From: Flavobacterium sp. YO12
GTDB taxonomy: Bacteria; Bacteroidota; Bacteroidia; Flavobacteriales; Flavobacteriaceae
Direction of reading: 5' to 3'
Assembly: GCF_004119495.1 (NCBI RefSeq)
Contig: NZ_NRQU01000026.1
Location: forward strand, 1-64,000
DNA: 64,000 nucleotides
Both the position numbers and the translations under genes were made by a program. The notes under the pieces were generated by a model. The model did no database searches. It worked only from the letters and a program-made list of their open reading frames with translations, and was not told where the DNA came from. Below, in pieces: positions 25,552-34,372 of this stretch. Position 1 is the stretch's first letter; every line of letters begins with the position of its first letter.

Positions 25552-26931
25552 ATGAAAAATACGGAATATGCTATAGTCGATATTGAAACCACAGGCGGAA
25601 ATGCCAGTGGCAGCCGCATTACAGAAATTGCCATTATTATTCATGATGGTACAAAAGTGTTGGATCGTTATGAAACTCTTGTAAATCCAGAACAGGATAT
25701 CCCTCTTTCTATTTTTGGATTAACGGGTATTAATAACGAAATGGTGGCGAACGCACCTATTTTTGATGATATTTCAGAGAAAGTATTGGAAATGCTTACC
25801 GATCGCATTTTTGTTGCTCATAATGTAAACTTCGATTATTCATTTATTCACCATCAGCTGGAGCAAGCGGGTTTTAAATGGTCAGCACAAAAACTTTGTA
25901 CAGTTCGTGCAGCAAGAAAAATCAAGCCGGGTTTAGGTTCTTACAGTTTAGGAAATCTTTGCAATTCTTTAAATATATCTCTAGAAAACAGACACCGAGC
26001 TGGTGGAGATGCAGATGCGACTGCTGTATTATTCTCTCTTCTGTTAGAATGGGATGATGCGGGAGAAATCGAGAATATGATCAAAAAAACGGCTCAAGAT
26101 CAGCGCTTACCTCCTAACCTTCCTCCTGATGATTTTAATAATTTACCTGAAAAACCAGGTGTATATTATTTTTATAATCAGGCAAAAAAAGTGATTTATG
26201 TTGGAAAAGCTATCAATGTAAAAAAACGTGTGGCATCGCACTTTAGCGGTAATAACATCAATTCTCAAAGACAGCATTTCTTGAGAGATATTCACGGAAT
26301 TTCCTTTGAAATCTGCGCTACCGAATTAATGGCACTTTTGTTAGAATGCACCGAAATAAAACAGCTTTGGCCAACCTATAATAGAGCATTAAAACGTTTT
26401 GAAGCAAAATTTGGCATTTATCAATATGAAGCACGAAACGGTTACAAATATTTAGCCGTTGGAAAACTGAGTAAATTTCAAACTTGCATTCATGAATTTA
26501 ACAGCATGCATAACGCTATAAATCTACTCCGAGATCTGTCTGCACAATTTGAAATTGATCAAAGATTCTGCAAATATTCCAGACCCGAAGAAGGAGAACT
26601 TCCGCAAAATAATGACGTCAGAAATCTGCCTGATGTTTTGTTTCATAACGAACAAGTTGATAATGCTATTGATTTTTTATTGAACAACAGACCTTCTTTT
26701 GCTATTATAGACAAAGGAAGATCAAAAGAGGAACGCAGTTGTATTTGGATTGAAAACGGTCATTTTTACGGAATGGGTTATATTCCATCAGATATTTCGA
26801 TTCATGATCCTGAAGAAGTAAAAAACTATGTTACGACTTACAAGAGCAATCAATATATAGAACAATTGATTTTTGCTTTCGCAGAAAAATATCCTCGAAA
26901 AGTATTCTTCAATAAGCATTTTCAGAATTAA
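25552..26931 (+). CDS. DnaQ exonuclease fused to UvrC-type GIY-YIG nuclease
   Basis: 459 residues. Residues 1-170 are a DEDDh 3'-5' exonuclease with ExoI VDIETTGG, ExoII VAHNVNFDYSF and ExoIII HRAGGDADAT. Residues about 195-280 are a GIY-YIG domain (GVYYFYNQAKKVIYVGKAIN, then KKRVASHF) as in UvrC and the UvrC-like nuclease Cho. The C-terminal 170 residues match the part found after GIY-YIG in such fusions but have no clear catalytic motif. These proteins are thought to trim and incise damaged DNA in an excision pathway. It follows dnaE2 and precedes alkB, supporting a repair role. Confidence 0.88.
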   Translation: MKNTEYAIVDIETTGGNASGSRITEIAIIIHDGTKVLDRYETLVNPEQDIPLSIFGLTGINNEMVANAPIFDDISEKVLEMLTDRIFVAHNVNFDYSFIHHQLEQAGFKWSAQKLCTVRAARKIKPGLGSYSLGNLCNSLNISLENRHRAGGDADATAVLFSLLLEWDDAGEIENMIKKTAQDQRLPPNLPPDDFNNLPEKPGVYYFYNQAKKVIYVGKAINVKKRVASHFSGNNINSQRQHFLRDIHGISFEICATELMALLLECTEIKQLWPTYNRALKRFEAKFGIYQYEARNGYKYLAVGKLSKFQTCIHEFNSMHNAINLLRDLSAQFEIDQRFCKYSRPEEGELPQNNDVRNLPDVLFHNEQVDNAIDFLLNNRPSFAIIDKGRSKEERSCIWIENGHFYGMGYIPSDISIHDPEEVKNYVTTYKSNQYIEQLIFAFAEKYPRKVFFNKHFQN

Positions 26932-26955
26932 GCCTGAACTTAGAAAATTTAAGTT

Positions 26956-27582
26956 ATGACACTATTTAACGACACCGAATTATTTGCGACTGGTTTGGAA
27001 GGCAAAAAAATATTTGACATTCCTGACTCAGAACTTATTCTTATAGATAATTTCTTTAGTAAAGAAGAATCCGATCGTTTATATGAAAGAATACTTCGCA
27101 AGACCAAATGGAGAGAATATGAAATGGAAATTTATGATAAAACGTATACTGTTCCCCGAATGATTTCTTGGTATGAAGACAAAGATAACCCCGGAGCTGA
27201 TCTAAATGGACCTGATTGGACTTATGATTTATTAACTATTCGAGGACTCGTTGAAAGAGAAACGCAGCTTGATTTTAACAGCCTCCTTTTAAATTTGTAC
27301 CGAAATGGAAATGACGGTGTAGGATGGCACAGCGACAAAGAACATAACACAGGACCTAATCCGGTTATTGCTTCGGTAACTTTTGGAGAAACGAGAATGT
27401 TCAGACTCCGACATAAGTACAGCAAGGAAATTCCACAGGTCGAAATTCCGCTGCATCACGGTTCTTTTTTATTAATGTCTGGAACTACAAATAGTTTTTG
27501 GCAGCATCAGGTTCCCAAAACAGCACGGCCTGTTTTACCCAGAATAAATTTGACTTTTAGACAAACTAAACGAAGCATATAA
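26956..27582 (+). CDS. alkB: AlkB-like Fe(II)/2-oxoglutarate dioxygenase (DNA/RNA dealkylation)
   Basis: 208 residues. The iron ligands are H125 and D127 in WHSDKEHNTG and a distal His in FWQHQVPKT; the 2-oxoglutarate-binding arginines lie in RPVLPRINLTFR. Substrate-lid segments NSLLLNLYRNGNDGVGWH and the SVTFGETRMFRLRHK strand are typical of the AlkB homologue family close to human ALKBH2/3. It removes methyl groups from 1-methyladenine and 3-methylcytosine in nucleic acids. It lies 24 nt after the nuclease gene, so likely in the same transcript. Confidence 0.92.
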   Translation: MTLFNDTELFATGLEGKKIFDIPDSELILIDNFFSKEESDRLYERILRKTKWREYEMEIYDKTYTVPRMISWYEDKDNPGADLNGPDWTYDLLTIRGLVERETQLDFNSLLLNLYRNGNDGVGWHSDKEHNTGPNPVIASVTFGETRMFRLRHKYSKEIPQVEIPLHHGSFLLMSGTTNSFWQHQVPKTARPVLPRINLTFRQTKRSI

Positions 27583-27701
27583 TGTATAAACAACTCTAAA
27601 TGAGCTTTTTCTTACTCAATAACGATGAGGAAAATTCTGCAAAAAAAAGTTAAATTACTCACTACGTGCACCTTTTATTAGGCAGACCCTTTCTTTTTTA
27701 G

Positions 27702-27709
27702 TACTTTTG
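27702..27709 (+). promoter_or_regulatory. Candidate -7 promoter element before the DUF1810 gene
   Basis: TACTTTTG fits TAnnTTTG and is followed by CAACC, the same TACTTTTGCAACC string as before prfC (45300-45312). It lies 29 nt before the start codon. It implies the DUF1810 gene has its own promoter. No clear -33 TTG is visible. Confidence 0.5.
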
Positions 27710-27737
27710 CAACCCTTTTTTAAATACAATACCACAA

Positions 27738-28199
27738 ATGGCATATTCAAACAATGATTTAGCGCGCTTTTTAGATGCGCAGAATAAACTTTATCTTACC
27801 GCACTTTCAGAAATTAAAAAAGGAAAGAAAGAAACTCACTGGATGTGGTTCATTTTTCCGCAGGTTAAAGGATTAGGTAAAAGCGATACAGCAAATCTTT
27901 ATGCAATTGCCGATTTAAAAGAAGCCTCAGATTTTTTGGATCATCCTATTTTAGGAAAACATCTTATTGAGATTTCAGAGCTGTTATTAACTTTTAAAAG
28001 AAAGTCAGCTGATGGAATTTTTGGGGATTTAGATGCTCGAAAATTACGTTCGTCTATGACGCTTTTTTCTATGACTGAAAATACAAATCCGATATTTCAA
28101 GAAATATTAGATGCTTTTTTCTCGGGAGAATCAGACCCGCTTACTATTTCTATTATTAATTCAACTATAAAATCTTCTGTCGAAGCCGCTGTTGTATAA
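27738..28199 (+). CDS. DUF1810 family protein
   Basis: 153 residues, cytoplasmic. The DUF1810 signatures are visible: an N-terminal LARFLDAQNKLY, KKETHWMWFIFPQVKGLG, and DARKLRSSMTLFS. The function of the family is not settled and old annotations as calpastatin are misleading. It follows alkB by 155 nt but has its own promoter element and a strong terminator, so it is probably a single-gene unit beside the repair island. Confidence 0.85.
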   Translation: MAYSNNDLARFLDAQNKLYLTALSEIKKGKKETHWMWFIFPQVKGLGKSDTANLYAIADLKEASDFLDHPILGKHLIEISELLLTFKRKSADGIFGDLDARKLRSSMTLFSMTENTNPIFQEILDAFFSGESDPLTISIINSTIKSSVEAAVV

Positions 28200-28224
28200 C
28201 AGCCTCAATAGATTATTTGACATC

Positions 28225-28258
28225 AAAAGACACTGTTTTTCTAAGCAGTGTCTTTTTT
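28225..28258 (+). terminator. Terminator after the DUF1810 gene
   Basis: Perfect stem AAAAGACACTG (28225-28235) with CAGTGTCTTTT (28246-28256), 10-nt loop, followed by T residues. Confidence 0.85.
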
Positions 28259-28341
28259 TATGATCCAAGATTAGCAGCTCACTATTTTTTTATTGTCCGC
28301 AGATTTTTTAGTTTTATATTGTACTCTCAAAAAACTAAACC

Positions 28342-28743
28342 ATGACCGAAAAAATCAAAACCCTGCAAATTATTCATCTTGCTGTTTGTGCAGGAACAAT
28401 CCTTGCTTATTTCTTTTTAGGAGAACTTTCAATTGAAAAATTAAAAAATGTCCCCACTATAGATTCATCGTCAATTGTATATGTTTGTATCCCTGTTTTG
28501 GCTTTCGTTTTAAGTACATTTTTGTTTAAATCACAATTAAAACAAATCGATCCAAAATTAAAAACGGAAGACAAATTGCCTGTCTATCAAAGTGCTTCTA
28601 TAATGCGATGGGCAGTTCTAGAAGGTGCTGCTTTTCTAATATTATTTTTAAAACCTGATTTTATATTATTTGGGATACTTATTATAATATATTTGATTTT
28701 TTTAAGACCTACTGAGGAAAGAATTAATAATGATTTGAGTTAA
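28342..28743 (+). CDS. Small four-helix membrane protein, unknown function
   Basis: 133 residues with hydrophobic segments near 10-28, 48-66, 90-105 and 108-124 and a charged loop (KQIDPKLKTEDKLPVYQSASIMRW) between helices 2 and 3. Relatives in Flavobacterium are conserved hypotheticals as far as I can recall. It is flanked by terminators on both sides and so forms its own unit. Confidence 0.65.
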   Translation: MTEKIKTLQIIHLAVCAGTILAYFFLGELSIEKLKNVPTIDSSSIVYVCIPVLAFVLSTFLFKSQLKQIDPKLKTEDKLPVYQSASIMRWAVLEGAAFLILFLKPDFILFGILIIIYLIFLRPTEERINNDLS

Positions 28744-28793
28744 ACTTCATAAAAATTTTCTTCGTGGAAATTTAATATATTTTAATTATAACG

Positions 28794-28823
28794 AAAAAAC
28801 GCCTTATGAATAAGGCGTTTTTT
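28794..28823. terminator. Bidirectional terminator between convergent genes
   Basis: AAAAAACGCCTTAT pairs perfectly with ATAAGGCGTTTTTT around a 2-nt centre. A-tract on one side and T-tract on the other allow termination of both the membrane-protein gene and the APC permease gene on the opposite strand. Confidence 0.85.
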
Positions 28824-28857
28824 TTATCTAGATATTACTTTTTGCTCCAAGCTGGTA

Positions 28858-30270
28858 CTAAACTTCTTTTGATTTTGTTAGATAATAAACCGGAATTCCT
28901 GTAAGCATAATCAATACGCCCCAACCGCAAGTTGAAAATTTTACAACAAGCAATGATATACAAATTGCTGTTGCAATTATTATATACAACATTGGTAAAA
29001 AAGGATATCCAAACGCTTTATAAGGTCTTTCGATATTTGGCATTTTCTTGCGTAAGATAAAAATTCCATAAATCGTTAGAATATAAAAAATCAAAACAAT
29101 GATGATTACAAAATCTAACAAATCACCATATTTACCTGTAAGACATAAAGCGGAAGCCCAGATACACTGGGCCCAAAGTGCCCAAGCGGGTACGCTTGAA
29201 CTATTTAAAACGGCAGCTTTTTTAAAAAACAAACCATCGTTTGCCATTGTATAATAAACTCTTGCGCCAGCCATAATTAATCCGTTATTGCAGGCAAAAG
29301 TCGAAATCATAATCATTATTGCAATAATCAAAGTCCCTATATTTCCAAAAATATATTGTGATGCTACAACCGCCACACGATCAGATTTTGCTGTCGCGAT
29401 TTCATCAAGCGGAATTACTGCCAAATACATAATATTTGTAAGAACGTAAATAATTGTAACAATAAAAGTTCCTAAAAATAAACTGAAACCAACATTACGT
29501 TTTGGATTTTTAATTTCGCCGGCAATAAAAGTAACTCCGTTCCATGCATCACTCGAAAATAAAGAACCAACCATTGCTGCCGAAATTCCAGTAATTAAAG
29601 CCGTACCTCCAATTGGTAACCAAGAACCGCTTTCTTTGTCAAACGAACGTGTATTCCAGGCGTCAGCCCAGTTAGCGTCCCATACAGAAGCTTTTGCCGC
29701 AAGCGTTAATCCAAAAATAATTAATCCTAATAACGATAAAATCTTGATAATTGTTAAAACGGTTTGTAGAATTTTACCGTTTTTTACTCCTCGACTATTA
29801 ATATATGTCAATAAAATTATGGTAAATATTGAGACTAACTGCGCTGCATTGAGCTTAAAAGCACCTATCTCGTACAATATATTTTCATCGCTAAAGGGTT
29901 CGTACAAATAGGCAGCAAATTTTGAAAAAGCAACTCCAACGGCGGCAATTGTACCAGTTTGAATTACTGCAAAGAAACTCCAGCCGTACAAAAATGCAAT
30001 TAACTTATTGTATGCTTCTTTTAGATACACATATTGTCCTCCGGCTTTTGGAAACATTGCGCTTAATTCTCCATAACTTACAGCGGCAATAACAGTTATT
30101 AATCCTGAAATTAACCAAATTAGGGTGAGCCATCCTGCTGAACCTACTTGTCTGGCGATATCAGCACTTACAATAAATATTCCAGATCCAATCATAGAAC
30201 CAACCACAAGCATGGTTCCATCTAATAATCCGAGTTCTCTTTTAAAATTTTCTTGGTCGTTTTCTTGCAT
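28858..30270 (-). CDS. APC-family amino acid permease
   Basis: 470 residues with about 12 transmembrane helices. The APC N-terminal signature is clear: LLDGTMLVVGSMIGSGIFIVS (helix 1 unwound region), then YGELSAMFPKAGGQYVYLKEAY and later PKRNVGFSLFLGTF. Closest in style to the LAT/SLC7-type permeases. Substrate is probably an amino acid but cannot be specified. It is monocistronic and faces a 605-bp non-coding region. Confidence 0.92.
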   Translation of the reverse strand: MQENDQENFKRELGLLDGTMLVVGSMIGSGIFIVSADIARQVGSAGWLTLIWLISGLITVIAAVSYGELSAMFPKAGGQYVYLKEAYNKLIAFLYGWSFFAVIQTGTIAAVGVAFSKFAAYLYEPFSDENILYEIGAFKLNAAQLVSIFTIILLTYINSRGVKNGKILQTVLTIIKILSLLGLIIFGLTLAAKASVWDANWADAWNTRSFDKESGSWLPIGGTALITGISAAMVGSLFSSDAWNGVTFIAGEIKNPKRNVGFSLFLGTFIVTIIYVLTNIMYLAVIPLDEIATAKSDRVAVVASQYIFGNIGTLIIAIMIMISTFACNNGLIMAGARVYYTMANDGLFFKKAAVLNSSSVPAWALWAQCIWASALCLTGKYGDLLDFVIIIVLIFYILTIYGIFILRKKMPNIERPYKAFGYPFLPMLYIIIATAICISLLVVKFSTCGWGVLIMLTGIPVYYLTKSKEV

Positions 30271-30875
30271 TTTTTTGGTTTTTGGTTGGTTAAAGATATA
30301 CTTTTTTCCGAAATCTTATAATTTCACTTTCTAATTTTTAAAATTCAAAACTCTAATTCAAAAAATTAAAATTACTACTTCATATTTAATCTTCTTAAAG
30401 GTAAAAAGCATAACTGTTTTTAGTAAAATATATTTAGAATTACTTCTTATTACAAATGTTAATTGCTTAAAAAAAAACAAAAACACATTAAACAAAAACT
30501 AAATAAAAACATCTTTTATATAGATATCTTCTAACCAACAAAGTCTTGTCTTATTCCTTTAAAAAGAATAAAAAACAACATTACAGCCAAACCACATAAT
30601 CACAAACAATTAATAATCAAATAATTAAACAATAGTCTATATAAAAATTTAATCTAAAAAGAAAATAGGTTAATTGTAAAACCCAATCGTTTTTTTATTA
30701 ATTTTGATAGAGGTTTTAATTTTTCTTAAAATACCACAAATTTTATTAACAATTGTTTATCATTTAAACCATCCAGCAAATAATCATCTTAAACATATTA
30801 TTGAAGCAAAACGAAAAGCTTAAAAAATACTTTAAAGGCAGAAATAAAAATTATTAACCTACTAATCTGAAAACC
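30271..30875. other. Long AT-rich intergenic region between divergent genes
   Basis: 605 bp without a plausible reading frame, about 80% A+T by eye. It holds the start region of the APC permease gene on the minus strand (no clear promoter seen there) and a promoter for the downstream kinase near 30674-30706. Several A-tracts and AAACAAAA phrases occur but no convincing palindrome or RNA structure. Confidence 0.6.
30674..30706 (+). promoter_or_regulatory. Promoter for the histidine kinase/receiver pair
   Basis: TTG (30674-30676), a 22-bp spacer and TAATTTTG (30699-30706) match the Bacteroidota promoter. The leader to the ATG at 30876 would be about 160 nt. Confidence 0.5.
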
Positions 30876-32300
30876 ATGTCTAAAGGTCATTTTTTCAAAA
30901 AACTACGTTCCCCAAATGTTTTTGTTCTTTTGTTATTTGTGTTTCTTTCGTGTGCGTTACTAATATTTATTAATTTTTTCACAATCAAAATATTGTCTGC
31001 AAATAGAGCTTATGTAAATGGCGAATCCCATTATTCAAAAGGTCAAAAAGATGCTTCTCGCCACCTTCTCACCTATCTCTATACTAAAGATCAAAACCAA
31101 TGGAATTTATATTTAGAAGAGCTAAAAGTTCCTCAAGGTGACGGGATCGCCAGAATAACACTTTTAAAAGCAGGCGACAATGCAGCAGCTCGAAAAGGTC
31201 TTCTTACAGGTCGAAATAACGAAGAAGATTTAGATGATCTTATCTGGTTGTTTGTTAATTTTAAAGAAGTTCCATTTTTAGCAAAAGCAATTCATGAATG
31301 GGAACAAGGAGACAAATTAATCAATCAATTATTCATTATTGGTCAACAAATAGATTCAAAAATAAAATGCGACCAACTAACTGATGCTGATCAACAAAAA
31401 TTTCTTCAACAAATCAGCAATATCAGTGACAAACTTACGATCAACGAACGAAACTTTTCTAACACATTAGGCGAAGGAACTCGTACTATAAAAGATCTTC
31501 TCATCATTATCAATATCATTTTTATATTAATAATTATTTGCAGCGTTTCTCTTTATTATTCTATAATGGTAAAACGATTAATTGTTTCAAAAAAAGAAAT
31601 TGAAATCAAAAATGAAAATCTAATACTAGTTAACCATGAACTCGATCGATTTGTGTACAGCGCATCACACGACCTAAGATCTCCTATAACATCCTTAAAA
31701 GGTCTTATCCAAATTACACAACTTGAAGATGACGTAGACCAAATTAAAGATTATTTAAATTTAATGCATCAGAGCCTTTGTAAGCAAGATCAATTTATCA
31801 GCGATATTATAGACTACTCTAAAAACAAAAGAATACAAACTATAATAGAACCTGTAAATCTAAAAGAATTGTTTGATGAAGCAATCGCTCAATTAATGCA
31901 TATTGAAAACGCCAATAAGATAATTTTCACCAAAGAATTATTACTTGATCAAATTCAAAGTGATCGTTTACGCTTGAGAATAATCATTAGTAATTTACTC
32001 TCAAATGCAATAAAATACGCCGACAACAGTAAACAAGAAATGCTTATCTCTATAAAAACTTACTTTGACGGCGGTTTTCATAAAATAGAAATATCTGATA
32101 ATGGAATTGGCATTAAAGAGGAATTTAGAGATCATATTTTTGAAATGTATTTCGGAACTAACAAAAACAAAGGATCAGGGCTGGGACTTTACATCGTAAA
32201 AGAAGCCGTTGAAAATATCAAAGGAAACATATCTGTATCCTCAAAAAGCAATATAGGAAGCAAATTTATTGTAACTATTCCAAACGCATATGGCGCATAA
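30876..32300 (+). CDS. Membrane sensor histidine kinase
   Basis: 474 residues. Two transmembrane helices (about 15-40 and 205-228) bracket an extracytoplasmic helical sensor domain of about 165 residues resembling CHASE3. The cytoplasmic part begins with a coiled segment, then HisKA with the phospho-histidine in SASHDLRSPITSLKGL and HATPase with NLLSNAIKYA, DNGIGIKEEF and GSGLGLYIVKEA. There is no HAMP or PAS domain. It overlaps the next gene (a lone receiver protein) by 11 nt, so the two form a two-component pair; the receiver lacks a DNA-binding output. Confidence 0.9.
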   Translation: MSKGHFFKKLRSPNVFVLLLFVFLSCALLIFINFFTIKILSANRAYVNGESHYSKGQKDASRHLLTYLYTKDQNQWNLYLEELKVPQGDGIARITLLKAGDNAAARKGLLTGRNNEEDLDDLIWLFVNFKEVPFLAKAIHEWEQGDKLINQLFIIGQQIDSKIKCDQLTDADQQKFLQQISNISDKLTINERNFSNTLGEGTRTIKDLLIIINIIFILIIICSVSLYYSIMVKRLIVSKKEIEIKNENLILVNHELDRFVYSASHDLRSPITSLKGLIQITQLEDDVDQIKDYLNLMHQSLCKQDQFISDIIDYSKNKRIQTIIEPVNLKELFDEAIAQLMHIENANKIIFTKELLLDQIQSDRLRLRIIISNLLSNAIKYADNSKQEMLISIKTYFDGGFHKIEISDNGIGIKEEFRDHIFEMYFGTNKNKGSGLGLYIVKEAVENIKGNISVSSKSNIGSKFIVTIPNAYGA

Positions 32301-32687
32301 ACCAGAATTCTTATTAATTGAAGATAATTTGATCGACCAAATTGTTATAAAGCAACTACTAAAAAAAGTGTTTAACATAACTGAGTTAAGCATCACTAAT
32401 AACGGTAGGGAGGGAATTATATGGCTTACCAATAACAAAAAAAACATCATTCTTTAATCATATTATTAGACATTCAAATGCCTATAATGAATGGTTTTGA
32501 ATTTTTAAATGAGTTTCACAAACAAAGTGAAGATTTTAAAAAAGAGATTAAAATTTATGTACTTTCATCAACATTGGATACTAATGAAATTGAAGAAATC
32601 AAGAATAGTAAGTATATAACTGATTTTTTAAGTAAACCTCTTTCGATTGAAGAATTTAAAACAAAAATCTATTCAACTCCTTATTAG
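32290..32687 (+). pseudogene. Single-domain response regulator interrupted by a frameshift
   Basis: Frame 1 from ATG 32290 encodes the start of a receiver (PEFLLIEDNLIDQIVIKQLL) and stops at 32455-32457. The rest of the receiver, with the phospho-acceptor aspartate in IILLDIQMPIMNGFEFL and the conserved lysine in LSKPLS, continues in another frame to 32687. Adding one A to the A8 run at 32437-32444 joins both parts into a normal 132-residue protein. It may be an assembly error, a real mutation, or a site of -1 ribosomal or transcriptional slippage. The intact protein would be a phosphotransfer-type CheY/Rcp1-like partner of the overlapping kinase gene. Confidence 0.8.
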
Positions 32688-32689
32688 GT

Positions 32690-34125
32690 TTATTCTAAAA
32701 CACGATTTACTTGCGAAAATGCTCTTGTATAGTAAGCTTCTTTTGTTGAAGAAATCATAACACCGCCGTGAGTAGAGGAATGTACAAATTTAATCTCACC
32801 ATCAACATTTTCAACAACCATACCTACGTGGTTTATATGGCGCCTTCCATTGGTTTTAAAGAAAATTAAATCGCCTTTTTGAGCTTCTTCCGAAGCTACT
32901 CTTGTTCCTATACGAGATTGTTCTATTGAACTTCTTGGCAGCTTGATGTCGAAGTTACCAAAAGTACAAAACATCAAACCTGAACAGTCAAAACCTGCTT
33001 TTGTAGTTCCGCCTGAACGATAACGTGTCCCTATATTTTCAGTCGCATTACTAATCAGCTGATTAATTAAATCGGAATGATTGCTTATTCTAACAATTCC
33101 TGAGTCTTTAACAACATTTGAGTTATCTGCAACTTCTATTGATGGCTGCGCACTATCGATTATCTGGGATGAATTCACATTTAAAGCATCTGCTTTTTCT
33201 TTGGTAGTTTTAATCTTTAAAACATAACCTACCGGAAGTTTTCCCTTTATAAATGGATTTTGTCGTTCTAATTCAGCCACTGTAATTCCATATCTTTTTG
33301 CAATAGCATACTTTGTCTCTTTTGGCTGAACCTCAACAACAACTTCTGTATTTTCTGAAGCAATAATCTCAGGTTTTGCTACATCAGTACTAACTCCATT
33401 TAGTGTAAGTGCAACTGCATTTGAAGAAATATCACCTTGCTTCCCCGTATTTAAATCGGCTGTTTCTAATACTTGATTGGCTTTTTCTGCTGTGGTACTA
33501 ATCTTTAAAGATTGCCCTACTCGGAGTTTCTTTTTGATTGAAGGATTCTGACGCTCTAATTCTGCTACTGTTATTCCGTACTTCTTAGCAATTGAGTATT
33601 TTGTCTCTTTAACCTGTACTTTAACGTTAAGCTCTGTATTTGCAATAGGAACAATTTCTGGTTTTACATTATCTGTATTAACTATATTTTCTGAGACTAC
33701 TGCATTAGAAGGAATATTTAGATGCTGTCCTATTTTTAAACCGTCTGTTTCTAATGTTGGATTTGCTTTTTTTAATTCGTCAACAGAAACATTGTATTTT
33801 TTAGCGATTCCCCAAAGCGTTTCTTTTTGCAAAACTTCATGTGAACCTGGAGTATCATAAGCTATATTTTTCGTTTTACTTGCTTCATTTTGAGAAGATT
33901 TTTGAACAGTACGAACATTTTTATTCGGGATTAGCAAAACCGAATTTAGTTTTAAAACTTTAGGTGCATTAGGATTTGCATCTTGAATATCTTTTACTTT
34001 TACACCATATTTTTTAGCAATTACAGTAATGTTTTCTCCTTTTGAGATTTTATGTTTGGTAAATTTTTCTTGAGAAAAAGCACCAACACTAAAAAAAACA
34101 ATACTATAATTAATCTAAAAACCAT
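32690..34125 (-). CDS. LysM-repeat NlpC/P60 peptidoglycan hydrolase (frameshift near the start)
   Basis: With one base added to the A8 run at 34091-34098 this is a 478-residue secreted protein: a signal peptide (VFRLIIVLFFFSVGAFS), four LysM domains that bind glycan (cores KHKISKGENITVIAKKYGV, HEVLQKETLWGIAKKYNV, KETKYSIAKKYGI and KETKYAIAKRYGI), and a C-terminal NlpC/P60 cysteine peptidase with Cys in FDCSGLMF and His in HINHVGMV, which cuts peptide stems. As given, the uninterrupted frame only begins inside the first LysM domain (ATG 33937), with the fourth of these copies intact. Without the correction no ATG with a signal peptide is in frame, as an in-frame stop lies at 34115-34117. Confidence 0.85.
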
Positions 34126-34372
34126 ACTCACCTATTAAAGTTTATCTATCTTTTTTAAGTTTAGATAATAATTTAAACTCAAAAAGAGCAACTATATTAC
34201 CTAAAAAGCGAATTTAACTTTTTAAAGTAAAAAACACACTATTTTTAACAACTAATTCACTTCATTTTAACAAGTACGGCATCAAAATTGTGTCAACTTT
34301 TTGAATTGCAGTTTTTTAAATAAAAATAATGTTCCAAAATAGATTTATCCTTAACTTAACTAATAAAAACTT

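Noticed and set aside
27600..27653. 17-codon frame after alkB (ATG AGC TTT ... TTAA)
   Set aside because: Too short, no spacing or composition evidence for translation.
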